Shown here: positions 27,497 to 36,921 of the stretch, piece after piece
How positions within the stretch are numbered: the stretch's first letter is position 1
Layout of the letters: each line of letters opens with the position of its first letter
Assembly (NCBI GenBank): GCA_024233005.1
Contig: JACKQE010000012.1
Location: 62,001-126,000, forward strand
Source: Akkermansiaceae bacterium
Lineage (GTDB): Bacteria > Verrucomicrobiota > Verrucomicrobiia > Verrucomicrobiales > DEV007
DNA: 64,000 nt
Direction: 5' to 3'
Program-made: the position numbers and the translations under genes
The notes under the pieces: generated by a model
What the model saw: only the letters and a program-made list of their open reading frames with translations
Told to the model about the DNA's origin: nothing
The model's database searches: none

Positions 27497-28609
27497 GTGA
27501 AACCTCACTTTCGACACGAGGAAATCCAACGGGAACTGAAATCGGAAATCCTCGCCGGCAAATACGACACCGCGCACCGACTGCCCAGCGAAGCCCAGCT
27601 GGTGAAGCGCTTCGGAGTCTCGCGCCCCACCGTGGCACGGGCGCTGCAGGATCTGAAGGCTGCGGGAATCCTGGAACGCCGTGCCGGATCCGGCACTTAT
27701 CTTTGCAAGGATCGGGAACCCATTCCGAAGGTCCGGCAACTCGGCATGATCGTCCCCGGACTTGGAGAAATCGAGATCTTCGATGTCATCTGCGGCGAAC
27801 TCGCCAGTCTCGCCCGGGTGAACGACCTGGGCATGCACTGGGGCGGCAGCACCCGCCCGCGCGCCGAAGTCCGCATGGGCACCAACGAAGCCATGGAACT
27901 CTGCGAGCGCTATATCGACACGGGCGTCAGCGGTGTCTTTCTGGCGCCCTTCGAACACACCACTGACAACGAAGCGGCAAATCGAAACATCACCGAGCGA
28001 CTCAGCCACGCGGGGATTCCCGTGGTGCTCCTCGATCGGGACATCTGCCCGTTCCCCCAGCGCAGCGAGTTCGATCTCGTGGGCATCGACAACTTTGCTG
28101 GTGGCTATTTGTTGGCGGACCATCTGATCAAACTCGGCGCCACTCGCCTGACCTTTGTCACCCGCCCCTTGTCCGCGACCACCGTTCATGCCCGCATGGT
28201 CGGTGCCAGCGCCGCCATGAGGGCCCATGGTATTGCCGTGACCCGGGATTTCCTCCAAGCAGGCGACTGCGCCGACGTGCCATTCGCCCGCAAACTGATC
28301 GCCTCGAAACAGCTCGACGCCGTCATTTGCACCAATGACCAAACCGCCGCCCAGCTCCTGCAAGCCCTCGCCCGACTTGACATCAAGACGCCGCAGGATC
28401 TCCGCGTCGTCGGCTTTGACGATGTCCGTTTCGCGACCCTTCTCTCAGTGCCACTCACCACCATCCAGCAACCCTGCCGCGACATCGCATTGACCGCCTT
28501 CAACGCCATGTGCGAACGACTCGTCAACCCAACGCTGCCGCCCCGCAGTTTGTTGCTCACTCCAAGGCTCATCGTCCGCGAGAGCTGCGGAGCTTACCTG
28601 GGCTCTTGA
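27497..28609 (+). CDS. Transcriptional regulator: GntR-type winged helix fused to LacI-type sugar-binding domain
   Basis: The protein has 370 residues. The GTG start at 27497 is preceded by AAGGTGGA with 6-base spacing. Residues 1-70 are a GntR winged helix (HRLPSEAQLVKRFGVSRPTV, then LERRAGSGTYL). Residues from about 80 are a periplasmic-binding-protein-like effector domain of LacI type (GVFLAPFEH, VVLLDRDI, GYLLADHLIKLGATRL, RVVGFDDVRFA). The architecture is that of AraR of Bacillus, which responds to a free sugar. It probably represses the divergent kinase-PSD1-DUF1501-LamG run and its own gene. Confidence 0.93.
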   Translation: MKPHFRHEEIQRELKSEILAGKYDTAHRLPSEAQLVKRFGVSRPTVARALQDLKAAGILERRAGSGTYLCKDREPIPKVRQLGMIVPGLGEIEIFDVICGELASLARVNDLGMHWGGSTRPRAEVRMGTNEAMELCERYIDTGVSGVFLAPFEHTTDNEAANRNITERLSHAGIPVVLLDRDICPFPQRSEFDLVGIDNFAGGYLLADHLIKLGATRLTFVTRPLSATTVHARMVGASAAMRAHGIAVTRDFLQAGDCADVPFARKLIASKQLDAVICTNDQTAAQLLQALARLDIKTPQDLRVVGFDDVRFATLLSVPLTTIQQPCRDIALTAFNAMCERLVNPTLPPRSLLLTPRLIVRESCGAYLGS

Positions 28610-28925
28610 GCCCCGGCGCCCACGATCTTGCATCGTGTGAGCAAGGAGGCAGCCGTTCCCTGAACCAAAGAACTTCACCCAGTGGACTTCACAAAGCATT
28701 TCGACACCCCTTCAAATGGTGTCAACGCGCTGAGGTCGCGCATTGCAACTGGGGCACCTTGCCGCACCTCCATGTGCTACGGGAGCGAACAAAGCAGGCC
28801 ATGCAGTGCCCACTCAATATTGGTATGCTCCGGATGACCAATCGGAAGCGTGTCATCACATCAGTTCATCTGGGCTCCACAGCTCCACATTGCACAGCGC
28901 TTGCTGGACCGTATACTTTGAATTC
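28610..28925. other. Intergenic region upstream of the secreted beta-propeller gene
   Basis: 316 bases. The downstream frame stays open back to 28743, but the residues before the ATG at 28926 have no signal peptide or family character and are treated as non-coding. No clear promoter or terminator was found. Confidence 0.4.
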
Positions 28926-30011
28926 ATGTCCGCGCCCATCCTCCGACTTCTCTCCGCCAGTCTCGTCCTTCTCGCTGCCCATGGGAGAGGTCAAGAAAAC
29001 GCCCCCTCTCCAGAGGGAGTTATCATCGGCCACGGCTCCGCCCGCTACCGCGTGGACATGAAGTGGGCCAAGGCCGATCCGGAGGTGGCTCCAGTGATCA
29101 ATTCGCACGCGCTGGCCGAGGGTCGTGACGGGCGCATCTACCTCGTCACCGACCATCCGCAGAATGACTTCATCGTGTTCGAAAAAGACGGTCGCTACGT
29201 GCGATCCATCAGCCAGGGTCTCGGTGGTGGACATGGATTGGAGATTTTCGAAAAGGACGGGACGGAGTACCTGCTGCACATCGACTGCGGTTGGCACTTT
29301 GCGGCGGAGGGATGGAAACCGAAGGCCGGTCCGGGGCGCGTCAGCCTGCTGACCACCGCCGGCGACCTGGTGCGGAAATTTCCAGCCCCGGAAGAACTCG
29401 GCATCGCTGACGGGAAATTCATGCCCTGTGACGCGGCCTACACGCCCAGTGGCACGCTATTGATTGCGGACGGCTACGGATCGAACTTCATCTATGAATT
29501 CACGCTGGAGGGAAAGCTCGTGAAGAAATGGGGAGGTCCCACAAAGGATGACACGAATCTCAGCAACGCCCACGGCATCTCCATCGATGCGACCGATCCG
29601 CGCGGCCCTCTCGTTTGGGTGCCCTCGCGCAGCGAAAACCAGATCAAGGCCTTCACGCTCGACGGCACTTATGTGGACACCATTGACCTGCCGGGCGCTT
29701 TCGCCGGTCAGCTCGTCTTTCGCGATGACAAGATCTACACCGCCGTTTGCTGGAGCAAGGAAAACGGCACCGGCAAAAAGCTCAACCAGTCCGGATTCGT
29801 CCTCGTCCTCGACCGCAAAACCAAGCATGTCCTGAGCGCTCCCGGCGGCAGCGCGCCCGTCTACACCAACGGCAAGCTCCAACCGATGTACCAAACCGAG
29901 TCCGTCTTCAAACACTGCCACGACCTGTATGTGGACAGCGCCGGCGACATCTACGTCGGCGAGTGGAACGCCGATCGTCGCTACCCGTGGAAGCTGAACC
30001 TGGTGAAGTGA
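28926..30011 (+). CDS. Secreted six-bladed beta-propeller (NHL-repeat-like) protein
   Basis: The protein has 361 residues from the ATG at 28926, which starts a signal peptide (MSAPILRLLSASLVLLAAHG). Repeated blade motifs follow: GRIYLVTDHPQNDFIVFEKDGR, then TLLIADGYGSNFIYEFTLEG, WVPSRSENQIKAFTLDG, DSAGDIYVGEW. This is the 6-bladed propeller family common in PVC genomes and often coded near DUF1501/PSD1 genes. No enzyme active site can be assigned; a lactonase-like or binding role is possible. It follows the regulator on the same strand but 316 bases away, so it may have its own promoter. Confidence 0.88.
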   Translation: MSAPILRLLSASLVLLAAHGRGQENAPSPEGVIIGHGSARYRVDMKWAKADPEVAPVINSHALAEGRDGRIYLVTDHPQNDFIVFEKDGRYVRSISQGLGGGHGLEIFEKDGTEYLLHIDCGWHFAAEGWKPKAGPGRVSLLTTAGDLVRKFPAPEELGIADGKFMPCDAAYTPSGTLLIADGYGSNFIYEFTLEGKLVKKWGGPTKDDTNLSNAHGISIDATDPRGPLVWVPSRSENQIKAFTLDGTYVDTIDLPGAFAGQLVFRDDKIYTAVCWSKENGTGKKLNQSGFVLVLDRKTKHVLSAPGGSAPVYTNGKLQPMYQTESVFKHCHDLYVDSAGDIYVGEWNADRRYPWKLNLVK

Positions 30012-30172
30012 CCTCGAATCAGGGCGCAGGGTTGTTTCAAATTGGCCTGAGCCCCCATAATTGGGCGTTCCCTGAAAAATGTCTGACTCAAGCCAGAAGG
30101 CAGAACCAATGAAGCAAAGCCGCGTGCAAAAGTAACCTGTAATGACCTTCTTTCGCTCCCTCCTTCAACGAG

Positions 30173-30436
30173 TTGATCCACAACGACAGTGAATTCGACA
30201 AGCGCGGCGTCTGTCAGCTCCTTCTCACTTGCGGGGCCACACCGCCATCAAAATCGCCCCGCATTTTCCCCCAGCCCGTCGTCCACGTCATCGACACTTC
30301 CCTCGTCGTCGGCGCCTGCAATTCCCTCCTCTCCGAAATCCTCCGCGAGCCCTTCCTCGCCGAGCACCAGGCCTGCGCGGTCAAGGAGCTCAAACTGGTC
30401 GACAACAAAGGCTTCAGCACCGTCTTCATCCCCTAA
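30173..30436 (+). CDS. Small ORF or gene fragment of unknown function
   Basis: 87 codons from a TTG at 30173. The frame is open back to 30146 without a better start. From about codon 38 (VVHVIDTSLVVGACNSLL) to the stop, nearly every third codon position is G or C, as in real genes of this genome. This suggests coding DNA rather than a chance frame. Its TAA overlaps the ATG of the next ORF (TAATG). The product was not recognised. It may be the remains of a larger gene rather than an intact one. Confidence 0.35.
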   Translation: MIHNDSEFDKRGVCQLLLTCGATPPSKSPRIFPQPVVHVIDTSLVVGACNSLLSEILREPFLAEHQACAVKELKLVDNKGFSTVFIP

Positions 30437-30666
30437 TGGAGGCGAAGCGCCACAAATTCGCAATTGACTGGGCCACTGCCGACATCGCCACGCCGGAGTC
30501 GATCGGCGCCGACTTCGAAGACCATGTCCCCCTCGCCGAGATCGTCGAGGTCTTCGACTGCCCCTCCCCCTTCTTCCATGCCAGGGAGCTGCGCGGCATC
30601 TTCCATAAAATCCTGCAGCATGCGCAATACGGCACCGATCGTTCGTTTTCGACGAGGACCGACTGA
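30436..30666 (+). CDS. Small ORF or gene fragment of unknown function, overlapping the previous stop
   Basis: 76 codons starting at the ATG inside TAATG. Codons up to about residue 67 (through FHARELRGIFHKIL) are strongly GC3-biased; the tail is less so. Residues include DFEDHVPLAEIVEVFDCPSP, with no family recognised. The stop-start overlap fits translational coupling, but it equally fits one ancestral gene split by a frameshift. The region lies at the edge of a segment with broken genes, which favours the second reading. Confidence 0.35.
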   Translation: MEAKRHKFAIDWATADIATPESIGADFEDHVPLAEIVEVFDCPSPFFHARELRGIFHKILQHAQYGTDRSFSTRTD

Positions 30667-30866
30667 CCATCGCCAGACCGGATGACCAGCCGCGGATTGA
30701 CTGAGGCGGTGAATTCTCCCTCGGCAGAGTCAACACTCTCCCCCTTGGCACGCTTCTCCCGGTTCGCTTTCACTCGCCAGGAGGACTTCCCGGGCATCCG
30801 TCGAATCTGCCGACTCTGGACGACCGTCACCGCGCGCCAGTTCGCTGAAGCTTATGATCTTTCGAC

Positions 30867-32120
30867 TCAGACAGCGATCTCGTCCAGCGTTCCGGTGCTG
30901 TCGGCGAAACGCTCCCGCTTCCCGCCGGCCCTTTGCGCCATCGTCAGCCAGAGATCGGCGAGCGGGCGCCAGCCTTCATAGTGGAAGTGGCCGCGCTTCC
31001 AACCGCCCCCGGCGATGAGGACTTCGAGATCGGCGTAGTTGTGCTGGTCGCCATCGCTGATGCCGCTGCCCATGACGAGCGTGGTGCTGTCGAGCAGGTT
31101 CACTTCCTTCAAGCGGCTGACCACATGCGCGTAAAACTCCATATGGAAGCGGTCGATCTTCGCGAGTTTCTCTTTTGCATCGTCACCCTTGGTATGGGTG
31201 AGGACGTGATGATTCTGCGGCTTGTCAAAGAGATCGTGATACAGGCGCGGGCTGTCCCAGCGCTCGGGGTCGACAAGCAACGTGGCAACTCGCGTGAGAT
31301 CGCATTGAAACGCGTGCACGAACAGATCCGCCATGAGCCGCAGATAGGCCGCTCGCTTCTCCGGGATGCCCTGGGGTTCCGGCAGCGTCGGCTTGCCGAT
31401 GCGCTTGGACGCGGCCTCTGCGCGCTGGATGCGTTGCTCGGTGGCGCGCACGCTGTCGAGGTATTCGCCCAGCTTGGCCTGGTCCTCCCGGCCCATGCGG
31501 CGTTGCAGACTTTTGGCGTCGGCGAGGAGGACATCAAACACGCTCTTCGTGGGGCCGCCCTGACTTTGACCAAAGAGGCACTGAAACACCGCACGCGGAT
31601 TTTTCTCCGGGTTCGCCGCGTAGCCGGGGCCATACCAGGAGATGCACTCAAAGTATTTGGTCTCCTTGTTGTCCACAAAATCGTTCGCGCTGAGTTCCAA
31701 CGATGGCAGGGCGCAGTCTGCGCCGATGTGTTTGGCAATGATCTGGTCGAGCGTCGTGTTCGTCGGGAAACCGCCATCGAGCGTCTCCTGCGGTGAGGAG
31801 GACGTGAGCCAGCAGGAGCCCGCCTGGGCATGCACGCCGGTGCCGGGCACAAACTGGCGGTCGAGACCGGTGATGAGCGTCACATCATCTTTGACCGAAG
31901 CGAGCGGCTGGAGCGTTGGCGTCAACGTGAGCGGGTTGAAGCCTGAGACGACCTTTCCCGGCATCAGCGCCTTCTGCCAGTAGCCGTTCGGCGTGTAGAT
32001 GAAGGCGAAGCGCTGCGGCGCTGTCGAAGCGGCTTTTGTAAGGCTTTCGAAAAACGGTAGCCCCAGCGTGACGCCAGCGGCGCGGAGGAAATGGCGGCGG
32101 GTGGCGGGGCGGGCGGTCAT
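30867..32120 (-). CDS. DUF1552 domain protein, Tat-exported (copy 1)
   Basis: The protein has 417 residues from the ATG at 32120 (MTARPATRRHFLRAAGVTLG), giving a twin-arginine signal; the frame runs open to 32522 but those residues are a shadow of the next gene. Family blocks include RFAFIYTPNGYWQKALMPG, DQIIAKHIGADCALPSLELS, LVDPERWDSPRLYHDLF and TTLVMGSGISDGDQHNYADL. DUF1552 proteins are secreted, related to DUF1501, and normally paired with a DUF1592-class cytochrome. Here that partner is the broken gene at 33342-36149. The frame itself is intact. Confidence 0.93.
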   Translation of the reverse strand: MTARPATRRHFLRAAGVTLGLPFFESLTKAASTAPQRFAFIYTPNGYWQKALMPGKVVSGFNPLTLTPTLQPLASVKDDVTLITGLDRQFVPGTGVHAQAGSCWLTSSSPQETLDGGFPTNTTLDQIIAKHIGADCALPSLELSANDFVDNKETKYFECISWYGPGYAANPEKNPRAVFQCLFGQSQGGPTKSVFDVLLADAKSLQRRMGREDQAKLGEYLDSVRATEQRIQRAEAASKRIGKPTLPEPQGIPEKRAAYLRLMADLFVHAFQCDLTRVATLLVDPERWDSPRLYHDLFDKPQNHHVLTHTKGDDAKEKLAKIDRFHMEFYAHVVSRLKEVNLLDSTTLVMGSGISDGDQHNYADLEVLIAGGGWKRGHFHYEGWRPLADLWLTMAQRAGGKRERFADSTGTLDEIAV

Positions 32121-32172
32121 GATCGTTAAAGCAACGCGGTGGAAGTGAGTCTCCTGACAGAACAAGCGCCGA

Positions 32173-33300
32173 TCACGGTGCCACCAAACCGTAGGCTCCA
32201 TCGCGCAGACCCTGCGCGCCGCCTTGGATGTCGGGCGGCGTGTAGCTGTGGACTTCGTTCCAGCTTTGGCCGCCATCCGTGCTGCGCAGGATGTTGAAGC
32301 GCGGTTTGTCGATGCTGATGAGGGTGCCGGAGTCGCTGGCGATGACCTGTCCAGCGGGCACGGCGGCGGGGAGATCGCGCCATGTCCTGCCATCGGGGCT
32401 GGCGCGGCCCGGTTTGCCGCAGAGCCAGAACTCGGCGCCCACCACGCTGAGGGTGGCGCGTTTGGTGCCGGTGGCATGCGGCCCGTCCCAGGTCTCGCCA
32501 CCATCGCTGCTGGTCCACACATTGGAGGCGTCGGTGTCCGTCATTACGAGGAGCTTGCCGTTGGATTCCAAGTTGCCGCGTCCGGTGGAAGCATCGAGTC
32601 CCTTCGGCACGAGCCATTGCCAGCTTTTGCCGAGATCATCGCTGGCGAAGAGATGACCGAACTTTGGCCCTTCTTTGCCCCGATTGTCACCCAAAGCGAG
32701 GAAGCGCCCGCTGGCATCGCCACAGTAAACCGTGCCGACATGATGCGTGCTGAGTTTGTAGCCGCGCGAATCGTTCTTGAAAGCCCCCCACATGCTGAAG
32801 GTGTCAAAGCTCGCGCCAAGATCAGGAGTGGACGTCATTGTCATGTAACCAGCGGCAACGAAGGCGCCCTTGCCCGCGGCAATCTTCCATGTGCCGGGCA
32901 TGAGCAATGGATCGCCCTTGCCCTCAGGCAGCTTCGTCTTGCCCTGCGTGAGGTGGCTCCACTTCACTGCGTCATCGGATGCCAGATAAATCGTCGCACC
33001 GCCCCAGCCCACGCCAACCACGAAGACGCCATCGCCATAAGCCACCGTCTTCGTCGCCCACGGACCATGATCCGCACCCGGTGCGGCGAAGAAGGTCTGC
33101 TGCCACGTCTTGCCATCATCCTTTGAAACGATGACGCGCGCTCCGTGACCGACGACCACAAACGCACCGACCTTCGGATTCGGTTTTAAATCACCTCCCA
33201 GCGGGATATCATTGCGGATCTTTGCATCGGCGGGTGATTCCTCTGCGGCGAAGGTAATGGTGGCCAGGAAGGCGGCGGTGAGGATGAGCAAATGTTTCAT
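32173..33300 (-). CDS. Secreted BNR/Asp-box repeat (sialidase-like) propeller protein
   Basis: The protein has 375 residues from the ATG at 33300, which starts a signal peptide (MKHLLILTAAFLATITFA). Four Asp-box motifs of the form S-x-D-x-G-x-T/S-W are visible: SKDDGKTW, ASDDLGKSW, SSDGGETW and STDGGQSW. This indicates a beta-propeller of the sialidase or photosystem-stability-factor type. The Arg triad and nucleophile of true sialidases could not be assigned. It lies between the DUF1592 pseudogene (42 bases) and DUF1552 copy 1 (52 bases) on the same strand. Confidence 0.85.
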   Translation of the reverse strand: MKHLLILTAAFLATITFAAEESPADAKIRNDIPLGGDLKPNPKVGAFVVVGHGARVIVSKDDGKTWQQTFFAAPGADHGPWATKTVAYGDGVFVVGVGWGGATIYLASDDAVKWSHLTQGKTKLPEGKGDPLLMPGTWKIAAGKGAFVAAGYMTMTSTPDLGASFDTFSMWGAFKNDSRGYKLSTHHVGTVYCGDASGRFLALGDNRGKEGPKFGHLFASDDLGKSWQWLVPKGLDASTGRGNLESNGKLLVMTDTDASNVWTSSDGGETWDGPHATGTKRATLSVVGAEFWLCGKPGRASPDGRTWRDLPAAVPAGQVIASDSGTLISIDKPRFNILRSTDGGQSWNEVHSYTPPDIQGGAQGLRDGAYGLVAP

Positions 33301-33341
33301 GGTCGGATGGTTGAAAAAGATTCGGGCGAAAGCGAGACACT

Positions 33342-36149
33342 TCATCGCGCACGGGTGAACTGGGGGCTGGTGACGATGGCATCGACCAGCGACTCGAACT
33401 GACTGCCGTGTTGCTTCATCCGTTCCAGCAGCCGCTTGTCTCCGGGCAGCACGGCACGGCCGAGCGCGTAGCCGAGGAGCTTGCGGTGGAAGTTGGTGAG
33501 AAACTCGTCCTCGCGGGTTCTGAGCCAGGCCGTGAGTCCCTCGACGCCTTTCATTTCGGTGCCGTCGGTGAGTTGGTCGCGATTCACGATGGGCGTGCCG
33601 TCGCGCTCCGTATTGCGCCAGCGACCGATGGGGTCGAAGTTTTCGAGGGCGATGCCGGGCGGATCGATCTTGGCATGGCAGGCGGCGCAGTTGGCGTCGG
33701 CGCGATGTTTGGCGAGCTGCTGCTGGACGTTCAGACCTTCGGCGCTCTTTTCGTCGTCGGAGATCTTCGGCACGTTGGGTGGCGGCGGTGGAATGCGGCG
33801 TCCGATCAGCGTCTCGACTACCTACGCACCGCGCTGCACGGACTGGTGCGCAGCGGCAGCGAGGTCTTGGTGAGAAAAGAGGCTTTGTCGCGAGGTATCC
33901 TCGTCGAGCAGTCGCGTGAGCGGCTCGCCGTGAATGAAGACGCGATCCAGTGCCGCGGTGACTTCGTCGAGCATCTCGCGGCGACGCTGCGAGGTGAATT
34001 CCGGAAAGCGTTTTTCATCCGGACCGGTAAAGTTTTCGAAATCGTCAAAGCCCCACACCTGTGCGGCGAACTGGGTGGCGAGTGAAGCGGCGCGTGGGTC
34101 CTTGAGCATGCGGCGCGCCTGCGCCGTCAGAACCTCGGGCCGTGTGAGATCGGCCTTGAGCAGTTCATCGTCGGGAATGCTGCACCAGAGGAAGAACGAG
34201 AGGCGTGAGGAGAGATCGGCAGGGCTGCGATACAAATAGTGCGGCGACATGAGCACGGAGAGCATGGGTGACTTCATCGCGCTGTCGTAGCTGGCCTTCG
34301 CCCTCGCGGCATCGCGATAGAGCGTGGTCAGCATGGCGACCTCGCTTGGAGTCGGATCACGTCGCCATGCTCTGCGGGCGAAGGGAACGACATACTGCAA
34401 CTCGTCCGGCAGGGCTTGCGTGAGCGCGAAGAGCCGGTCTTCCAGCAACTGCAACTCCGCGAGATCCTCCGGCGTCGCATTTCGGCGCACTTCGACCACG
34501 GTGTAGTGGTAGGGCGCATTGAGTTCCTGCTTGTCCGCCTCCTGATCGTTCCACGGGCCGCCAATGGCCTCCAACGGCGTGCGCTTCCAGTCAGCAAAGA
34601 CGTTTTGTTCCGCGTTGAGGCCGATTTTGGTGAGATTGGCCTCGAGAGGTTGCGCTTCGCAGCAGACGCTCGCGTTCTTTGTTGTCGGCCTGGCTGGCAT
34701 CCGCATCGCGCTTCTTCCCACCAAAGACGAAACGGCCCGGGATGTGCTCTGCGACTTGGGCTTCTCCTTCAACACGAGCGCCTGGATGCTGGCGAGCTGT
34801 GCGGTTCCTGTCGAGCGTGAGGTCGACCTCGAACACGATGATGGCATCCTGCGGCACCGCAAATTTCAGCGCCGGGTGGGTATCGCACACCGACCGCATC
34901 CGCACGAGCAACCTTTGGCGTTTCACCGTCCACACCCCAGGCGAAGGGTTTGCCGCTGTTGGCGCCAACCAGTTTCACCCACGTCACCGCCAGGGCTTGG
35001 CGCTGCCGTCTTTGAAAAGGATGCGGCCCTTCTGCCACATGGCGTATTCGCCACGTCCACCGTCGCCTGCATCGGTGACGATGAGAAAAAGTTCCCGTGC
35101 ATCGCCGATGTCGATGCGGAACGGCCAGTGGCCGTGCTGCGTGGCGGCTTCGAGCACCTCTTCCCGTGCTTCGTGAAAACTGATCTCGTAGGGCGGAGCG
35201 AAGTCCTCCTTGTTCACCTCGATCGACCCACCGCGTTTGCCCGTGGCGATGGCGAGGCAGTCGGCGTGGAGCTTTTCGGCGCTGATGTCCGCAGGAATGG
35301 CCCGCCATGCTTTCGCCCATTCGGCGAAGGGTGCATTGGCCTCGGTGTTGTTGAGGATGCGCGTCCACTTCTCCAGCGCGGCAGGTGCCAGCGCAACGGT
35401 AACGGCTTCCGGGCCGCGCTTGGCCGCTTCGAGATAAGGCGCATGCGTGGAACCAAACTTGGCCATGAGCGCTTCGCGATGTTCCGCTCCCCACTTCTGC
35501 TGTTGCATCACATGCCAGGCGATGATGTCATCCGTGGCCTCTTTGATCGCCTGTTTCGTCTCCTCCACCGGTTCACGTGGCACGGCGCTCCACACGAGGC
35601 CGTCATGCGGCGACACCCGCAGATGCTTCAGCACCCCCTTCGCAGCCTCCAGATACTTTTCGAACTGTGCCGTGCCCATGCCCTGCGCCTCGCCGACATT
35701 GGAGAAGCCTTCGCCCGCGCCGCCTTCGTTCGGCAGATACTCGCCCGCCTTCAAGACGATGCCGCCGCTGAGATCACGAATAACATTGCGGTATTCGTGG
35801 CGCGAGAGTCGCGGCATCACCACCCTCCCGGGATCATCCATGCTTGCTTGCGCCATGGCATCGAGCTGTCCCTTGCGCCCAGGCGATCATTTCCTGCTTC
35901 CTGCGCGGAACTGGCTGCTTGCGCGATTTTTTCGGCGGCATGTCTCCTCCGCGATGCGCAGGATGATGTCCTCCAGCGTCGCCACCGAACCGAGGTCCGC
36001 TCTTCGCCAGAAACCCCTCCAAATCGAGAGGTCACCCTCCGTCTGCGTGGCGTCGTGGCATTTGAAGCAATGCTGCTCCAACGCTGGCGGTGGCGCAGCG
36101 AGGATTTTCCGGCAAAGCATAGGCAGAGGACAGGCTGAAGACGTTTCAT
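33342..36149 (-). pseudogene. Disrupted PSCyt1-DUF1587-DUF1592-DUF1588-DUF1585 secreted cytochrome
   Basis: Pieces of one protein occur in order in all three minus-strand frames. A signal peptide starts at 36149 (MKRLQPVLCLCFAG). The haem site is EQHCFKCH (frame of 35887-36120). Then come DMPPKKSRKQ (35834-36022), a DUF1587 block LSRHEYRNVIRDLSGG (34984-35856), VTWVKLVGANSGKPFAWGVD (frame of 34769-35494), ALKFAVPQDAIIVFEVD (34591-34968), DUF1592 (33822-34862) and DUF1585 (33342-33773). One extra G in the run at 35870-35872 and one missing base in the run at 34993-34995 account for two of the shifts. At 33822-33824 an in-frame TAG stands where the family has Trp (QRGAW-VVE). Real decay or sequence error are both possible. 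Confidence 0.88.
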
Positions 36150-36489
36150 AAGCGGCTGACAGGATGCCTGCGAAGTAGTGGGGCCGCGCCTTTCTGTCAA
36201 AGAGGAAGCAGCAAAGATTGAGGTAGATGCTGCCGATGGCAGGATGCCCCTTCCTGTGTCACCCAGGAGGATGCTGTCAGGCGTGCGAGAGCGAGACGTG
36301 CCTGCTTTCGTCGGGCTTTCGTCACTCAGGAAATCGAGCGTCCTCGCATACGAGACGTCGATATCTTCATCGGCCAGCATTTCGAGCGGGTTAGCGAGCA
36401 CGGGCACATCGCAGGGCGGGCCTTCAGGTCTGCAATAAGTTGAGGCAGTGTGCGGGTCGAGTCGCTAGGGCTGATTGTTGTGTCCAGGT
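36150..36489. other. Gap between two broken genes
   Basis: 340 bases with no supported gene. The frame of the downstream signal peptide stays open to 36407, but the residues have no recognisable character. The truncated esterase ends at the right edge of this gap, so the lost 3' part of that gene, and possibly other sequence, was probably removed here. Confidence 0.45.
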
Positions 36490-36921
36490 TCATCCATCAT
36501 TGCGTGCAGCGGCCAAATCTTGTCCGCGCGGGTGCTCCGCCTGCCAAATCTGGGTTGATTCTCCGAGCCACACCCTGCATTGAAGCGCGAGGCCGAGGGA
36601 ATTCATCCATTCGGCCATTTCCGTGCCATCGAGGTCCCAGGCGAGAATGGAAATTCCGCCACCAGGGGCAGAAGAGCCCCGCCCGCCGTTCGCTTCGGCT
36701 TTGTCGGGAGGAAAGACCTGCATCTGCGGTGTCCTGACGTGGCCGGGCTTGATGATCGGAAGTCCGGCGATGAGCTTGTCCTCCGGCTTCGTGAGGTCGC
36801 GCTCCGCACCTTCGACTTTGGCGGCAGGCTCGGGTGGTATGGCAGGCCACAGATTGAGAATGTGAGGCTCTGCAGCCTGCATCAAGAACGCGATGAAACA
36901 AGCGACGACAATGGTCTTCAT
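36490..36921 (-). pseudogene. Truncated secreted alpha/beta-hydrolase (acetyl-xylan-esterase-like)
   Basis: 143 codons from the ATG at 36921, which begins a signal peptide (MKTIVVACFIAFLMQAAEP). LTKPEDKLIAGLPIIKPG, then PGGGISILAWDLDGTEMAEW, match the N-terminal part of secreted esterases in this group, where PGGG is the oxyanion-hole region. Such proteins are usually around 280-300 residues. The nucleophile GxSxG, the Asp and the His are all absent because the frame stops after about 110 recognisable residues. Its ATG overlaps the stop of DUF1552 copy 2 (ATGA), so it was the next gene of that operon. Confidence 0.75.

Noticed and set aside
30682..30981. A 99-codon plus-strand frame
   Set aside because: Its second half is antisense to DUF1552 copy 1, and the sequence has no family character.
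33822..33824. Amber codon considered as recoding (pyrrolysine or read-through)
   Set aside because: The same gene has several frameshifts, the residue expected from the family is Trp, and no pyl genes or stem-loop context were seen. A mutation or sequence error is simpler.
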